From positions 1,550,001 through 1,614,000 of the forward strand of contig VZSF01001891.1 of the NCBI GenBank assembly GCA_013398295.1: a stretch of 64,000 bases of DNA, in the 5' to 3' direction. The stretch comes from Chionis minor. Its lineage: Eukaryota > Chordata > Aves > Charadriiformes > Chionididae. This document shows positions 35,876 to 50,800 of the stretch, piece after piece (the first letter of the stretch is position 1; each line of letters starts with the position of its first letter). The position numbers and the translations under genes are program-made. Under the pieces are notes generated by a model. It had not been told where the DNA came from. It saw only the letters and a program-made list of their open reading frames with translations, and did no database searches.

Positions 35876-38800
35876 CTGTAAATTTAAAACATAAGAACAA
35901 TGAAAAAAAAAGCAAATATAAAGGTGGGTTGTGTTTTTTTTTTTTCCTAAATCACTCTCTTCAGATTCTCCCTTACACCAAACTATTATACATCTCTTGT
36001 AAGAGATGTAAACTGTAGGAAGATCCAGTTAACCTAGGGCAGTTTTCATCTACACCAGGCCTCTTTTGCACGGCTAAAAAACTGCATAAATGCCAAGTGG
36101 AGAGTACGCTTTAAGTGGTGAATAATTTGAGATTATGATTAGCTTTTATCAGTGCAGCCTCAGCTCTGTAGATTAGTCCGAAATGGAAAAGACCTCCATC
36201 AGAGGTCTCATTTTAAATGCCAGCACTTTATAAACTTTGACCATCAGTGCAGTATTTTGGGGGTTACTTTAGAAATGAGCTGATAAAATAAGTGGTTACC
36301 TCAAGGATTTCCACCTGTCTTTTTCCGTCTGGTTTTCTGGACTTTCACTTTCATAGGAAGCCAGATACAAACCTGGAAAAGGTAAATACGTGTTATTCCA
36401 ACAGGAACAGTAAGCCCCTATCTCTCTGCATTCTTATACGTCCTATATTGTACCACACAGCAAGAGAAACTTTAAAACTTCCTGGTCCACCAGGTAGCTG
36501 GTAATCAGGAATACACTGATGTTTAGCTCACGTCTGCCTTTGGAAAGCGTTATTTGGAAAGGTTAATTTTCATGGAAGAGCAAAGGAGCCCAGAGTTAAA
36601 ATATGTTAGCATTACCTCCTTATACAACATTAAGCACTTAAATGGTCTCTGGTTTTGTATATAGAGATCTACGCCTATTTACTCCATCACAGCACTGCTA
36701 CCAAAGTGTTATATAAACATTAAAAAAGAGACAGTGAGAGCTGACAGCTAAACAAACACACTTTTTTAAAGTAAGGATATTCCCATCACTTAACACAACT
36801 TTATCTTCCTCAATCTTTTTAAGGCTCAGGGCGACATGGTATCTTAAATGGCTACAAAACACCCTCAAGGTAAGAACGAGTTACAGAAACCAGTGAAGGA
36901 ACAGTAGAAGAAAATAAACAGGCCTTTTTTTCCCTGCAAAACTTTGCACTGTAGGATGCATTTTATGACACCACAATGTGTCTAGGCTGTAGAGTCTCCC
37001 CTGCAAAAGCTGGTGGTGCGTTAGTATCTCACTGTCTTCACAGATTTTTTTTTCATTAGGCTGTGATTTGCGTTCACACACATTTCTTCATCTGACTGCT
37101 TAACGATGCTTTATTCTTTAACGCTGGAACCATCTCAGTATTCGAGTCTGTGCTACAATTCAATTGCATTTTAATATTCAAGTGTTGTCCCACCGTTCTG
37201 CCACGCTGTAACAAGCAGATACAACTGCATTTCACATAACACTGCTTCATCTCTCGAATATATTCTCCCACCTTTTACTCAGGGCAGGCCTTTCTGCTCT
37301 GTGCTTCCCCTGGGTAACAGGGGAGGTTGACTGTGGCTTCTGCAAAGCGCATCTCATGAAAGCAGGATGAACACAGGGGAGAGCAAGAGAGAGAAAACCT
37401 GCCAACAATTAGTGCGTTGAGGTCACTCTTTTTCAGTCCAGCAGCCTGAAAACTGTACTTTTACCCCTGACTTTCACTTTTTGTCCCTTTAGAGCCTAAA
37501 ACCAGAAAAGATTCCTCCATCCTATCTCCTTTCGATATGTATTACTTTAATCACATTAATTATTCTGTTTTGGCAGTCATTCTTAGGATTTAGGCAGGAT
37601 TTCGGAAGCAGTGTTTTGTGTTCTGAAGTAGCCTGTGAAATAAAAACTGTCTGGTCCGATTAACTTGGATTAGTACAGAAAATTGCCTATAGAATCAAGA
37701 AAAAATAAACCCAACACCACTATAGCTTATGGGAATACAGCTACAGACAATTCTGTGCGTGACAACGTACCAAGAGGCAACCGACACAAACCAATATGAA
37801 ATGACACAGTCTGACAAGCTGGATACGAAACTGAAGAGGACAGATAAGTATAAAACGACAATCAGAGAAATAATGTCAGAACAGGGCTCTCACAGCTACG
37901 GCTTAAATTAATTTCTAGTAAAGATTTTCTTAAAAATTCTTTTCTGTATATAATATGTTTCTTTGCCGCAGTGGAAGAGGTCAGCTGGACTACCATCGCC
38001 CTGGGCTGTGTTCACCGAGGAGATGACAGTGTTGGTTTGCGGAAGAGATGAGTTCTGGCTCCATCAGTCACCGAACGAGTGGCTAAGGGACAGTTGACAT
38101 TCAAAGCAGTCCACAACACGCTCGTGTGGCCTCTTTTCGTGATTACAAAAATAGGGCCACAATGGCAACTTCCTAGACGGTGCCTTACAGAGAAGTTCTG
38201 GACAAGAGAAAAGCAATCGGGCAGCAACTTCATGAGCTAGAAAGTTATATTTGCAAAACCATGGTGACAGACTGTGGATAAACAAGCCGCGTAACAGGAA
38301 AGCTAGGAAAGAACTGGGACTGGTCAGTGAGAGACATCACCAAAGCATGGATGAGGTTGTCAATCAGTAGCGATGAAGAGACATATTGTCAGTGATTCGT
38401 GATTGTACAAAGTCTTACCATCTTCAGTAAAAATGGGAGCAGTATGCAGGTAGTGGATGATGTTAGGGTCTTGTTCAAAGGGACATTCCACTTGCTTCCA
38501 TGTTATAAATTCTCCTACTTGCTTAGCCAGTTCCAGAAATTTCTGTAAACATAAAACCATTCCACTCAGATACAGTAAGATTACCTCACTAAAACAACCG
38601 CGTCCAAGCAGGAGACTAGGATCCAGGATCCCTCGTGCTGACCATAAAGACATTAGGAGAAAAGACCCCTGTATGTTTTAGCTGGGTTTCACAGTTCATT
38701 TACAGGGGAAAGAGAGAGGAAAAGGTGTGCTACATTTCTTCTTACAAGCCGTCTCGGTTTGTACTTCAACGAAAATGTACCCATGAAAAAAGGTATGGGT

Positions 38801-41800
38801 TCCACACGTGTACTTAGGAATAGAGGACACAAACTTTGATGGAACAGGAGGGAGCAGAATTAGATATAAATTCCATAAAGTGGAGTGACTCCAAAGCCTC
38901 ACAACTCTTTAGGTCTCCTAACAGTTCTGATGTAATTTAAGGTGATGCCGGGCTTGGTGTTCTATGCATTACTCACTATCTCACAATGCCTGTAACTGAA
39001 GGCGACACTTACTGCAACCAAAGCGATGCTGAAGAAATGACTTACAAAGGCTCTGAGAGCTCAAGAACGGTTTTCTCATGGAGGCTGGGCAGTTCTTTCG
39101 GAAGCACCTCACCTCTGCCCCTCTGGCAGAACACCAGAGCGCAGCCACCGCGATGCACAGCACCATGCGAGCGCCGGAGCGCCTGCACGCTGCCGCGAGC
39201 CACAGGGTGCTCCAGTGGAAAACCATCTCCTCCAGCAGAGAACTGGGGTTACTCGGGATATGTGACTAATACTACCTGGTGCAAGGGCTCTCGGGGAATA
39301 TAAATCCTTCTACTGCATTTAATATAAATTCTTCTGTGTAAAACATACAGGCAGGAGATAACACATTTGAATCCTTACATCAGCAGCACGACATTCACCT
39401 CGTGGACGTGGTGACTCTGTACTCCATATGTAATTCTGCTTGTATTCTAATTCTTCTCTAATGACTATAAGTAATTTATGCCTTACTTTGACAAACCTCC
39501 TTATTAGAAATGAGAAAGGGCTAAAAAGGCAGATAAAGTATAAAGCATTTTATACTGATTTGCTTACGTGTGTATGTAAGAAAAACATTTTCCCATGTTT
39601 TCTGAAAAAGTCATCTTCCTCGCCAAGCCCTAAGTATAGTTGTTTACACTGCTGACACTGTATTTCTAGCAGCTAACCGACATCAAGCAAGGCAGGATGA
39701 TCTGCTTGTAATGTTTATGTAAAATATACATATTAATTCTTTTAAAAAACATTCTGGGATTGGTTTAACCTTCACAAAGTCTCTTGAGATCATTCATTTT
39801 GGCATATTTAGCCTTTGTTGGCCTGTACTGAAATTGCAAGCAAACGGTCTCAGATAGTGCTATCAGAATGGGAGAGATAAAAACATTTTTCAGATCTTAC
39901 TTCAAAGTTGACATGTCCATTTGGAAGGCGATTAGCACATCCTTCATTCAAAAAATAAATGTCTTTGATCAACAGGCTGAAGAAGGGGATTACAATCTGC
40001 GAAGAGAAATGACATAACTATTATCTTTCCAGTTCAGCATTTTCTCTGCATGAAAGAAGAACTCAATCAGGAGAGAGGAGAAAAAAGAAATATTAACTTT
40101 TCAGTGTGCTATGCACTTGGACAGCAGTACACTGACAGGCAAGCAAAAGGGCAGTAGGGTAGAGAGACACCTTCAGCCATCAGCCAAACATATGCTGAAA
40201 TGAATATGAACTGAACACAATGTTCACTGAGCAGAATAACACAGCTAAGAAAATGCTAACAACCCAGTACATTATGAACAGCATCACTGTCTGATGACAA
40301 GATCAGACGGCAAAGAGCAAAATAAAATTGCAGAACTCTTCCTTTCTCTGTTGGGTCTTTACAAGCAAAGATGCTGAATAAACAAATTGAGCAATTTAAA
40401 GACAGCTGAAAACCAAAGAACCAATATTGTCCTGAACAAGGAAAAGACAGAATAAAATTTGATGACCAAGGATTTGTCTACAAACAGTTAATCAGGAGCT
40501 GTTTCGTTTTCAACAGCTCCATGCACGGCTACCTCTTGAGGCTGTAATTTCCTTCCTGGTACCTGATTAGGACAACTTGCTCCTCCAAATTAACTGCAGA
40601 CAGTAGGATTGAAAATATTAAGTTAGTTGGCAGCAAACTGCCAACAGTAGCCAGAGAGATCATTGTAGCACTCAAAATAAGCCCTGGGCAGCATCCAGGG
40701 CAAAGTGGCATATAGCAGTGATCCAAGCCTTCTCTCTAAGCTATCAGTCAGGTCATAATTTGCTACAGAAAAAAGTCTACTTCCAGGTAAGTAGAATTAA
40801 TTATTCATGGCATTACAGCAGGGATAAATTCAATGCCAGGTGTTCTATAGCAGAAAGCAGCAACAGCACTTCAGCAGAGACCCAGACTGCGGCAGAGTCC
40901 CTCCGGGTCCTCTGGTGGCACAACTCAAAGGGAACAGAAAGGGAGCACAAAGGCCCCGTCCGTGACAAAGCTGACCCCCAGGGCTCTGGGGTTCCATATT
41001 CAAAGCTGAGCCTACCCACTTGTTCAGCAGCGGCATTGTGATAGAAAAAGACCGCTTGGGAGGGTTTGAGCTATAAGGCCAGCAGCCACCTCTGTAAGCA
41101 TTTTCCTGTGGCAGCAACACTTGTCTTTTAAGCCACTAAGTATAAACTTAATCACCATGAACTTGAAGGAAAGCGCATCGCATGGTAGAGCGTCCAAATG
41201 TTTCCACTGGCCCATTTGTAAATTAACTGAACTGTAGCTTGTTAAGTGTGCATGAAAGTTAAAGTGCCTTCACTGCACGCAAGACCAGCCAAGGGAGCTG
41301 GTGACAACAAAACAGTCCTTTAGTGAAGTACTTAATGTCGTACTGTGATTCCATCTCATGCTGTACGTCAGCCGTAACGGGATATGAAATGGGCCTAGAA
41401 CAGAATGGCAGGTGCTATTTGCCAGTCTACAGCCTGCATGATGCAAGAGTGAGTGCGAGGAAGAGTCTATGGTTGGACTTGATGATCTTGAAGTTCTCTT
41501 CCAACCCAAGCGATTCTATGATTCTATGAAATCACACATGTGAAAACACCCAGGCAAGGAGCCTGCAAGCCGCTACCAACTCTTGCTGTGAAAATGGAAG
41601 CCAATTTCTATTTCAGCTAAAATGCCACACGCGGTAAACTGCTAAAGATCTGCCTCTCTGCTGGCTTTTTGATGGGACGGCCACAGATAAACTCTGTAAC
41701 GTCAGTGCAATAGCCATAAAAAAGCCTGGACTGACACTCCAAGAGCCACTGGCATTATCCCGATACATCCCACTGATATAATATAGGAATGGAAACAAAG

Positions 41801-44800
41801 CACAGCCAAACCCCCCCCAAAACGCTGAGCCCTCCTGTCAGGGTGAGGTGGAGCAACTTCTAGTCAAACCGAGCTAAGTGTGTTTCAGGATTCGTTTTTA
41901 TGTCATTGCAACTAGATCAATCAACCCAAGGTAAAGAATACAATTCAGTCTACGTGCTTTGTTTTCTACCAAAAATGACAATAACTGTAACCAGTGTGGT
42001 CTTATAAGGTGGAAAGATACAGAGAGCTGGAGCCAGACACTGCTCCCCAGCTAGAAATCACTGCCAGGTTCTGTCTGCCTATTTTTTGCAGGCAGATGCG
42101 AGCTTGTCCTGCCCTGCTCCACACTGCCTGGGAGCCAGGTCACCATCGTTACTGGTACTACACAGAAAGGAAAAGCCTTGCTGAGAGGGAAGGTCTATAT
42201 GAACGTGGGCTCAATGCCACGCTAACACTGCTACAAAGCCACCCCTCAGCTCACAGCATGGGCAGAGCTTGTTCTCGTCTGCATCCAGGAGGCATCAAAG
42301 ACATACCCTGGGATACCAATTCTCCACACATTTCCAGGAAATGTATATCTTTGGGTCACCATTAATTTCCCCAAATAAAAATATGTTACCCTGTGTATTT
42401 TGTTTTCCAAATTGCTGTAGGAAAAGCAAGAAAAGTGGACGTAGCTACACTCCAGTGCTGGCTCCAATCCAGGCACTTTGCTAGCATAAAATCTGGGTTA
42501 GTGCCAGAAACTCATATTTCACAACCCCCCCCATGCCATCCAACCCCCCCCATGCTGCAGGACAATTGCCTCCTGCAGAAAGAAGAAAGCTAATGAGATC
42601 AGACACGTTCTTCCTCCGTGGTATGGGACAGCAAAAATGCACAGCACCGCACTGTACGTACTCCCGACGTTTCAGTGCCAGAGCCACGCCACTAGCGCAA
42701 TGCAGGGCTTCCCAGGGGAACGACTTGATTTTGGAGGTGGCAGAGGCCAGCTGACTGCATAGAGAAAACCAGACTTAGTTCCTAACAAGTACACCCCTCT
42801 GAATTCTGCATGAAACATCAGCCCTTCTTTGCTACCCGTTCTCTCGCCCTGCACTTGGGCAGGTTTATTTCTGCCGCCGCACCGCATCTCTCAGCTCTGA
42901 GAGCTGCCTCGCCGTGCCGTTTTACAAGCCAACTCCTGACTACGTAACGAGGAGTTGTAACGATGCCGTTCAGGCACTGGGAGAAGGGCTGGATGGGAAC
43001 AGTGCGGACTGGGAGCAGGGGATCCTCCATGTGTACACCGAGATCCTTCTCCCACAGCCTGTGCTGCAGCCTGGCGCGCGCGCCCCGAGGATGGAGCGGG
43101 TGACGAAACGGGGCCGTGCTCTTTCTGTGTCGCGTGGGGGATCTGGGTGAGGTGTGTGCAGAGGAGGAGGAGGAGGAGGGAGGGTGTCCCGGGTCACCCT
43201 GTCTCCCCCTCCAAGGATGTATCTTAGCCTCTGAGCTGTGCTTCTGTGCAAACGCTGCGCAAAACTCAGCAGCTGAGACACCAACCCTGAGGAGAGAAGA
43301 GCATAACGTTTTCTGGTGAGTCTGCCAGTTAAATATTAGCTCCTCTGAGCCTACAGGCAGTTTTTCTTCCTGTGAGACACAACCCACTGCTTATTCTGCT
43401 GGTGTGCTACAGGGGTGCTCCCTCCAGAGCCCCCTCCTTCTCCAGCAGAGGGACTGGGGCTCCGTCTGTGCTTCTGGGGCCGCCACCCATGGAGAAGAGG
43501 GGCGGAGGGCATTGGGATCTCAAACTCTTGTAAGCACAATCCAGTTTGAAGGTAAAAATTTTCTTGAGAGTGAGCTCTGCTACAAGTTTGCCAAGAAATG
43601 ACGGAACATCTATCTTTCAATTTTATTCAAACGCAATAGAACAACAACTGATAAACCTGCTTTAAAAAGAAAGAAAATTCCTTAATTCCTACAGCAAGAA
43701 TTACGTGATCTGCTATATCGGACGCTGTAAAATACCTAGTATGAGTAGCTACCAAATAACATGTTTGAGCATTTTCTTGAACTAATGTTATCTACATAAG
43801 GGAAACAGAACATGGGCTTTTCCTCATGTAAAATAGATTCCTTTCAATCTGGTAACCTCTGTGCCCTCAGCCTTAACCAGCTATGGGTAGAGATATGACA
43901 GAGATTGCTAACTTCCACAGGAAATGAAGTCCAACAACAAAGCAACTGGTCTGAATATATATGAAGATTGCAGAACTAAACTGCAGAAGCATCTCAGACT
44001 GGCAGGTCCTTGCTGCAGTGTGTGAGAGTTAAAAGAATTTCTCTGCCAGTCACAAACATCCAAAGCCATCGTCTCTTCTTTGCACAGAGAACAACTGCTT
44101 TTCAGAATAGCTCAGCATATTCCCATTGCAGCCCAGTCAGCCTGCAACCAGATGCTGATCTCCTTTCACTGTAAATGCTGTGAGATTCCATTAGCTTCAG
44201 CAGATTTACATCAAATTTACAGAGATGTGAGATTAGCATCTGGTCTGGCTCCTCTAGTGAATGAACACTGAATTCCATATTATGCTTGTTCATGCAGTAT
44301 CTACTTTACCTTAGCCGTGCTCTGCACAGAGATTACCCATTTATTACTATGTACAATTGCAATGTTTAAAACAAACCGTCTTTCATAAAACAAGAGAATT
44401 GAATGGAGAAGTAAGAAAATTAACAAGAAACAAGCTGGGACACAAAATAGGAGGATCCTGTACCAACATCTCACCAATCTGATTTTTGCAGCATCAGTGA
44501 CGTCTCAGAAAGCTATGTGTCTGTCACGAACACCGACAAAACACTTCGGTTCTTGCCCACCAGGATGGCAGCAACAACCAAATGAAATGAGAGTTCGGGA
44601 GGAGAGAATTTCACCCCAAATTTGCTGCAATGGATTCAGACTAGACTTCTTTGCAGGACTTGTGGTAAGTCAACTTTCCCTAATGTAAACGGAGAGCCAC
44701 CTCCCCTCTGAGTGCTGTGCCCTTTGCTCGCTGTCTCCAGTCACACAGGACACAACAGGGGCTTGTCTGCCTGGCTGGCACAGGTGTGCCAAAAGCTCCT

Positions 44801-47800
44801 TCCACCTGGGGCTGCCAGGCTGATGCTCCATGCCAAAATGAAAGCCATTTTAGTCTGGAATACCTCTTCCATCGGGCTTATCAATCTAAGCCATGTGAAT
44901 TTTCCAGGGATAGAGAGATGCTTGCAATGAAGTCCTCCATGGTGTGTGTCCTGCCCTCTCTAACTCCCCAATGTCTGACAGCAAGTCCACAAAAGCCCTG
45001 TCGTCCGTCTCAGACTCCTTTCCACCACGGATTCACATTTCCAATTGCATTTAGCAGCGCACAAGCCTCGCATTGGTGAGCCACGGAAGGGAGGAGAGCA
45101 TTTGCGTCAAGTCTTTGAGCCACCCGCCTCTCAGCAGCAATCCACACCATCCCTTTGGAGACAAACGGGATGTGGTGACACCTACCTTCTCCCTGTTGCT
45201 GTGCGCGGTGAGGGACCTGTGGGCAGCCCCCCGCAGTGCTGTTCTGTAGTTATAGAAGTTACCAGTAGGGTCCATCTGGTGCTAGATACGCAAAAGAAGA
45301 CACACGTGTTAGAAGGTGACCTGGGTCCTCTGAAGACAACTCTACCCTCAGTTGTAGCAAACCCTGAGCGGAACCCAGCCTACATCTTCAAAAATCCACA
45401 TATGAACAAAACCCCATGAACCAAAGACACATTGAAAGATCTACAGATCAGGGCTGTTTGTACCTTTGATTCTTCTAGTAACAGCTTACTGAGCTTTTAA
45501 GTGAAGAACAAGGACTGCACATTTTATCTGTGCCAAATCCTGGTAGCCTCAATACAGAATACAACCTTGGGCCGCGTTCACTCAATGTTCAAGGTCTAGC
45601 TTGGGAGCTTTACACTCAGCATTGCGTCCGGGGCCAAACAAAACTGGCATCAGTGGAAGCACTATAGCTTGCATATAGGCTCAAATTTTTGGGTTTTTTC
45701 CTCCTCCTGTTTATTTGAGTGCTCCGATTCCCCTCTACATATCTGCCCCTTCCTCATTACACCTGGGAAACTTCAGCCAGAATCTGTCCCTCTGCCTGCG
45801 AAACACATCTGCAAACATCTCATACCCCGATAACAATGTGAAAGTTCACAAAGAAAAAACTCCAGAATATATAATTCAAGCAGTGTATCAGCACTTTTTT
45901 TTTTTTTTTACCTCAAGAATGAAAAATTTGGCTGTTTTCACTTTTGACCAAGTCTTCTTTAGCCTGGAAACTGGACTCATGTTCATTCCAGCTATGAGTG
46001 AGAAAGAAGAAAAGAGAGCCACGGATCAGAGTCAGGTTTCCTTTTTCATCTGTGACAGCTGATGGAGAGGTCTGGGTAGAAGCTGTACTCACAAATGATT
46101 GCCATCAGCGAATTAAAATTCCCTATGTTAAAGCACTCTCGGGCAACGTCAATGAAGAATTCGATGACTTGCGCTCGCTGTTTCTTTTTTGCAGGCTGCA
46201 AATTAAAATAAACAAATACCTGTAATAAGCTCATGCAGAATTGGAGGGCATCTTAGGTATTTGTTCCATATACACCTGCTATCAGTCACTGGCCCTCATT
46301 CTGTTCCAGCGATCCAGTGGATGCTGGTGACTTTAGAGACTGGCAGTCTCTAAAATCAAAGCCTTCATTGCAGTGACACAAGAAATTCACGGCAATTCCC
46401 AGGCTTGCCTGGGTTGATGTCTTAGTGCTGGAACAGCGAGCCCAACCAGCCCTGAAGCCGCTCAGCTCCCTGCTGGCCTCCGGCAGGTCAGTGGGCACAG
46501 CAGCACAGACTCTCCTAAGGGCAGGACTTCACACCCATACAACAGCAGCATCTTTGTCCCAGAAAGACTTTGTTTCACTGCATTAATCCATTCCCCCTCT
46601 TCTGGCCCTTTCAGCAAGATGGCCAGGACAAACGGGAGCTTGCATTTTAAATCCACATTTTACCTGGACTGGAAACATGCCACTTTTTCTAAAGATGAGC
46701 TTCAAACGGTAATGCTTTTGAGTCCCAGGCTGTCTAGGCTACTTAAACTACTACCACACCCTTTTCAAAGGAGGCAACATTCATCTCATTTTGATGGGGC
46801 CAAGTTAAACAAACTAAAACCACCCCCAAGTTGAAAAACAACCTACAGTAATGGGCAGCAGGACAAAGAGCCCTGCAATGGGAATTCACGTGCACAACAG
46901 AGCTTTAGGATGACAGATAACAAATATCGCTCCACTAGAATCTCTTCCAGCAGAAATCTCACAGGATAATTCAAGGCATTTTTTCCTCTCTTTTTCCCTG
47001 CAGGGTTCATTATTCCACACTGTGCTCCTACTACATCAAGAGAACAGTGCATCCCCCGTGTGTCGCCAGCTCTGTTTTGCAATATGTTTGTCATTTATCA
47101 GGTCGCTTCTGCGAGTGCAATATTACTAAAACTTACCATCAGATGCTTAGCTAGGTCATAAGAAATAAATCCCCAGGTTTGCTTATTAATGTAAAATCTC
47201 AAACCGGTACTTCAGGCATGTGGTAAAACATGCCACACACTTTTCACTTACCATGCAAATTTCTGTTGCTACAAGATAGCAGAGTCTATTGAACCATTTC
47301 ACATAGGCCTCAAGGTTACTCGTCTTCTTCTGTTCACTGAAACAAGTCTGGGGAGAAAAAAAAAAGCACAGAAAACCATATAACCGCGTTTCAGCTAGCT
47401 GCCTGATCGCTGAGATAAATACTACACAAAAGGAATTATTGGCCACATCTCTCGTGCGCATGGAAGACTGTGCGCTACGTTCAAAGAGTCAGTGCACAGG
47501 GTCTCGCCGGGTGTGTCACCGCACAACTCGCACCGGCGTACGGAGAACAGCCTCATTTTGCCTGCAGCAAGTGTGCACCGACACAGTCTGCACTGACCCT
47601 TTATTATCACGGGGATACTAACAGCCGGGGCGCTGCAGGGTTCAGCCGGCAACAAGACTATGCAGAAAAAGTACAACAAAGCACAGTCTTCCACGGCACC
47701 CTCGGTTTGGGGCTTTGATTCCAGGACTTCCTTCACCTCAGTACCTGCAATCACCCACAGCCCTTTTCTGGAGGGGAGAGAGCACAACTTAGTGAAGTGA

Positions 47801-50800
47801 ACAAGAGATAAGCAAGAGAAAACACAGTTCTAGTTGCTTCTTCATGGACAAAAATATTACCCTTATTGAGTTTTCAGGATAATAGGCTCTCTAGCAACCA
47901 GCTCTGTCTTGATGGCTGCTCTTGCACAGGTCACTCACATGCCAGAGATACTTCGTGTCGTGGGTTTGGGCTGGATTGGCCCAAGCCAGGACACTTCGTT
48001 GATAAAAGCCATTACAAGGGGAACATTTTTCACTTTTTTATATGAAATTTAACATAAATTCCCATAACCGATACAGGCTGTGGGAGGAGATACTTGGCTG
48101 AACCCTTCCAGTTCCTTTGACATCAACAGCTAATTTGATTTCAGCAGAGTGACAGGGCGGTTCACACAGCCTGAAGAAGTTGCTCAGGATAATAAGAATT
48201 CAAATCCTTTTCCCAGCCCTAAATTCTTAGAGCGTCCATCTAGGACACATTGCTCCCTAGAGTTCACGTGATCTATTTGAACATTCATTAGCATCCACTA
48301 GAGGGTATCAGAGGATACCGATTTTTTGGTTTATTAAGATGATTATTTCCCAGAGCTGCCATAAAGACATGCCACTAAGAAGAAAATCACAATGCATAAA
48401 CACAGATCCATTAATGTCAATGGGACTACCCATATGATGTGACTTAAACAAGTGACTAAAACCACTAAAAACTAAAAGAAATGGGTTTTGTATGATTCCC
48501 AAGGTAATTCAAAGTATGAAAATATTCACCTGTGATTCTGTATGCAGGCATGTTTAGGAACAGAAATCACGGCACCATGCTCTGGAGCAAAACAAGCCTG
48601 AAATTCCTAGCCATTTTATGAGTAGATCACACATAAAATAAAAAATGTATTTTAAAAGCATCTCAAAAGTAAATGTCAGCAAACAGCATGCAAATATCAA
48701 ACAAAACAAAGGAAATCCAAAGCAGCCCCAGTCTATCTGTAGCAGTTGCTTTTCTTCGCTCTGTGGTATTGTTCCTCGTTAGAGCAAAAAAGTAGACGAA
48801 ACCTAGTTTTTGTTCTGAATAGAGCATTTCCATCTCAACTGCTGTCCTGTGCCAGGGCAGAAGAACCACAGCTAATACCACAAAACTTGTGAAAAATGCG
48901 CAACAGTGAAAATTGAAACAGACTGCTTTTTAAAGGTTAAGCTTTGTAAATGGCAACAATATTTAGCACCTCCCTAGCATCTTCCATCTGCAACTTGGAG
49001 CGCTCGATAAACATTCATAAGTGAAGCCTTTTGAAGCCCTCATGCTTCAAAAAGCCCTCAAGAAAGATATTTAATATGATCTCCAGCTGGAGGGAATTCA
49101 GACCAAAGCCAGTTCACTGTGGTTAACAGGGATGCTCTTCATGGGTCGGGGAATGATACGTCCCTCCATGTAAGGTTTGTGCCACTACGTACAATGCTCT
49201 GCCAGGTACCACATGATCCCTGGGCTGTACCTTATGCTGGTCTGGAGGCTCTTCTAAATCATCGCTGGAACCTCTGGTCAGCCCAGGCTAAGGGTGGAGA
49301 AAAAGTTCTAGACTACCTCTGCTTTCATCAGCCTTGCTGACTTGAAGCCCAGTAATTTGTTAGTGCCATGTCTTGTGCGAAAACATCACGGCAGTTTTGC
49401 TTTATGAAGTAGATTCCTCCTGGAGGAAGGCATTGCCTTGAACTTAAAGGGCAACTCAGTGGTGCATCCCAGCTTTGCACATGTTTGCTCTGTTATCCTG
49501 CACTTCACTGAACTCGCAGAACTGTTACCAGGCAGCACCTCCATGTTCAGATTTGCATTTGAAGAACACGGACAACTGCCAAATATCTTGTCCATCAAGA
49601 TAATTTGCTCAGATTTCCCATCCCACCATTCCTCTCCGGCTCTCTGCCTCTCATTCTAATCTCCTCTGCCCACCTTAGCTGACGTTTCCTTAGGTTTACT
49701 CGGTAACCTCAACCTCTCTTCACATCTTAGTGGCATTCTGTGCTGGCCCTGCATTTGAAATTCTAGACACAGCTACAGTTGTCGTCTGTACATTAGTTTA
49801 TTACTGAACATTTCCTTCTGCCTTTTAGCATCCCTTCCCCTCTATGGTTTTATGCAATTTGATTTCACTCGCTGCTGCCTCCCTTCCACTTCTCCAAAAT
49901 TCACTCAAATTTAGTGCCCTCATTTGGTTTCTTTCATTTTACTTAGATACAGATAATGACGACTGTTCATTGTCAGTCTTGTCCCTCATGTTTGCAGCAG
50001 GTTGCTGAAATCTCACTGTGGCTGATTTGATATTTCATGTTTCTGACACATCTTTGCTACCTTGGGGTTCCTTCCTAAAGGATGTGATCAATGCTCAGAA
50101 CACTTGAAACACCAGTTCTGCCCACTCCCCTCTCCCCAAAACCAATTGCATAATCTCCATAACTCCCATATGAGAAGGAAAGAGCCCAATGTTGCACTTT
50201 TCATCCATCCATCCATCCGTCCATCCATCCGTCCATCCATCCGTCCATCCATCCGTCCATCCATCCATCCATCATTTCACCACTGCAAGCTATTCTGGTG
50301 CTCTTTGGGCTGCGCTATAAACAGAAGTCTTCCTGTTACGTTCAGCATCCAATGACGAAATTCTGCCATTGATGTATGATCTCAGCGGGAGCCCACATGT
50401 AGTTCTGGGGAAGAATTTTCCACCCTCTTTCTTTTCTGGCAGTATATGAAATCTCTGACTCTCACTCTCCAGCCAGGAAGGCTCTTTTCTTATTGAGGCA
50501 TTCACTGAAATGCTGCTTCAAACCCCAGTGGAATCAGTGGAAAGACGCCAACTGGCTTCCATGGACTTTGGATGAAGCCCTGATCAGGCACCCCATTCCC
50601 TGCAGTGCTTCGGGTTAAAAGCTATTGTGTCGAGAGAGAGGAGTATGTTGATTCATGACACACTGACTCATTACTGTGGTGTCTGGGCACACACTACGGG
50701 CATTGCATCACATCCAGAGTCTTTACGCCTTCAACACTGGGAACAGACATTCCCTGGTTGTGTACAGCCACCAGCCATCTGCCCTGGTCAAAGCAGGTTA

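Noticed and set aside
38360..38418. Extension of RASGEF1C exon 11 past GATG ([10 protein letters not shown]...)
   Set aside because: A consensus donor GTAAGA sits there, and exon 12 supplies the conserved LYLASYESE continuation in the correct phase.
42818..43387. 189-codon minus-strand frame
   Set aside because: It lies in a G+C-rich, GAG-repeat patch inside an intron. The product is low-complexity and not a RASGEF1C exon.
47940..48000. Possible LTR edge (GTGTCGTGGGTTTGGGCTGG)
   Set aside because: It resembles ends of avian endogenous LTRs, but I found no paired LTR, primer-binding site or target duplication, so I did not call it.
50201..50275. Regular repeats considered as a CRISPR-like array
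   Set aside because: It is a simple tetranucleotide microsatellite without spacers, in a eukaryotic intron.
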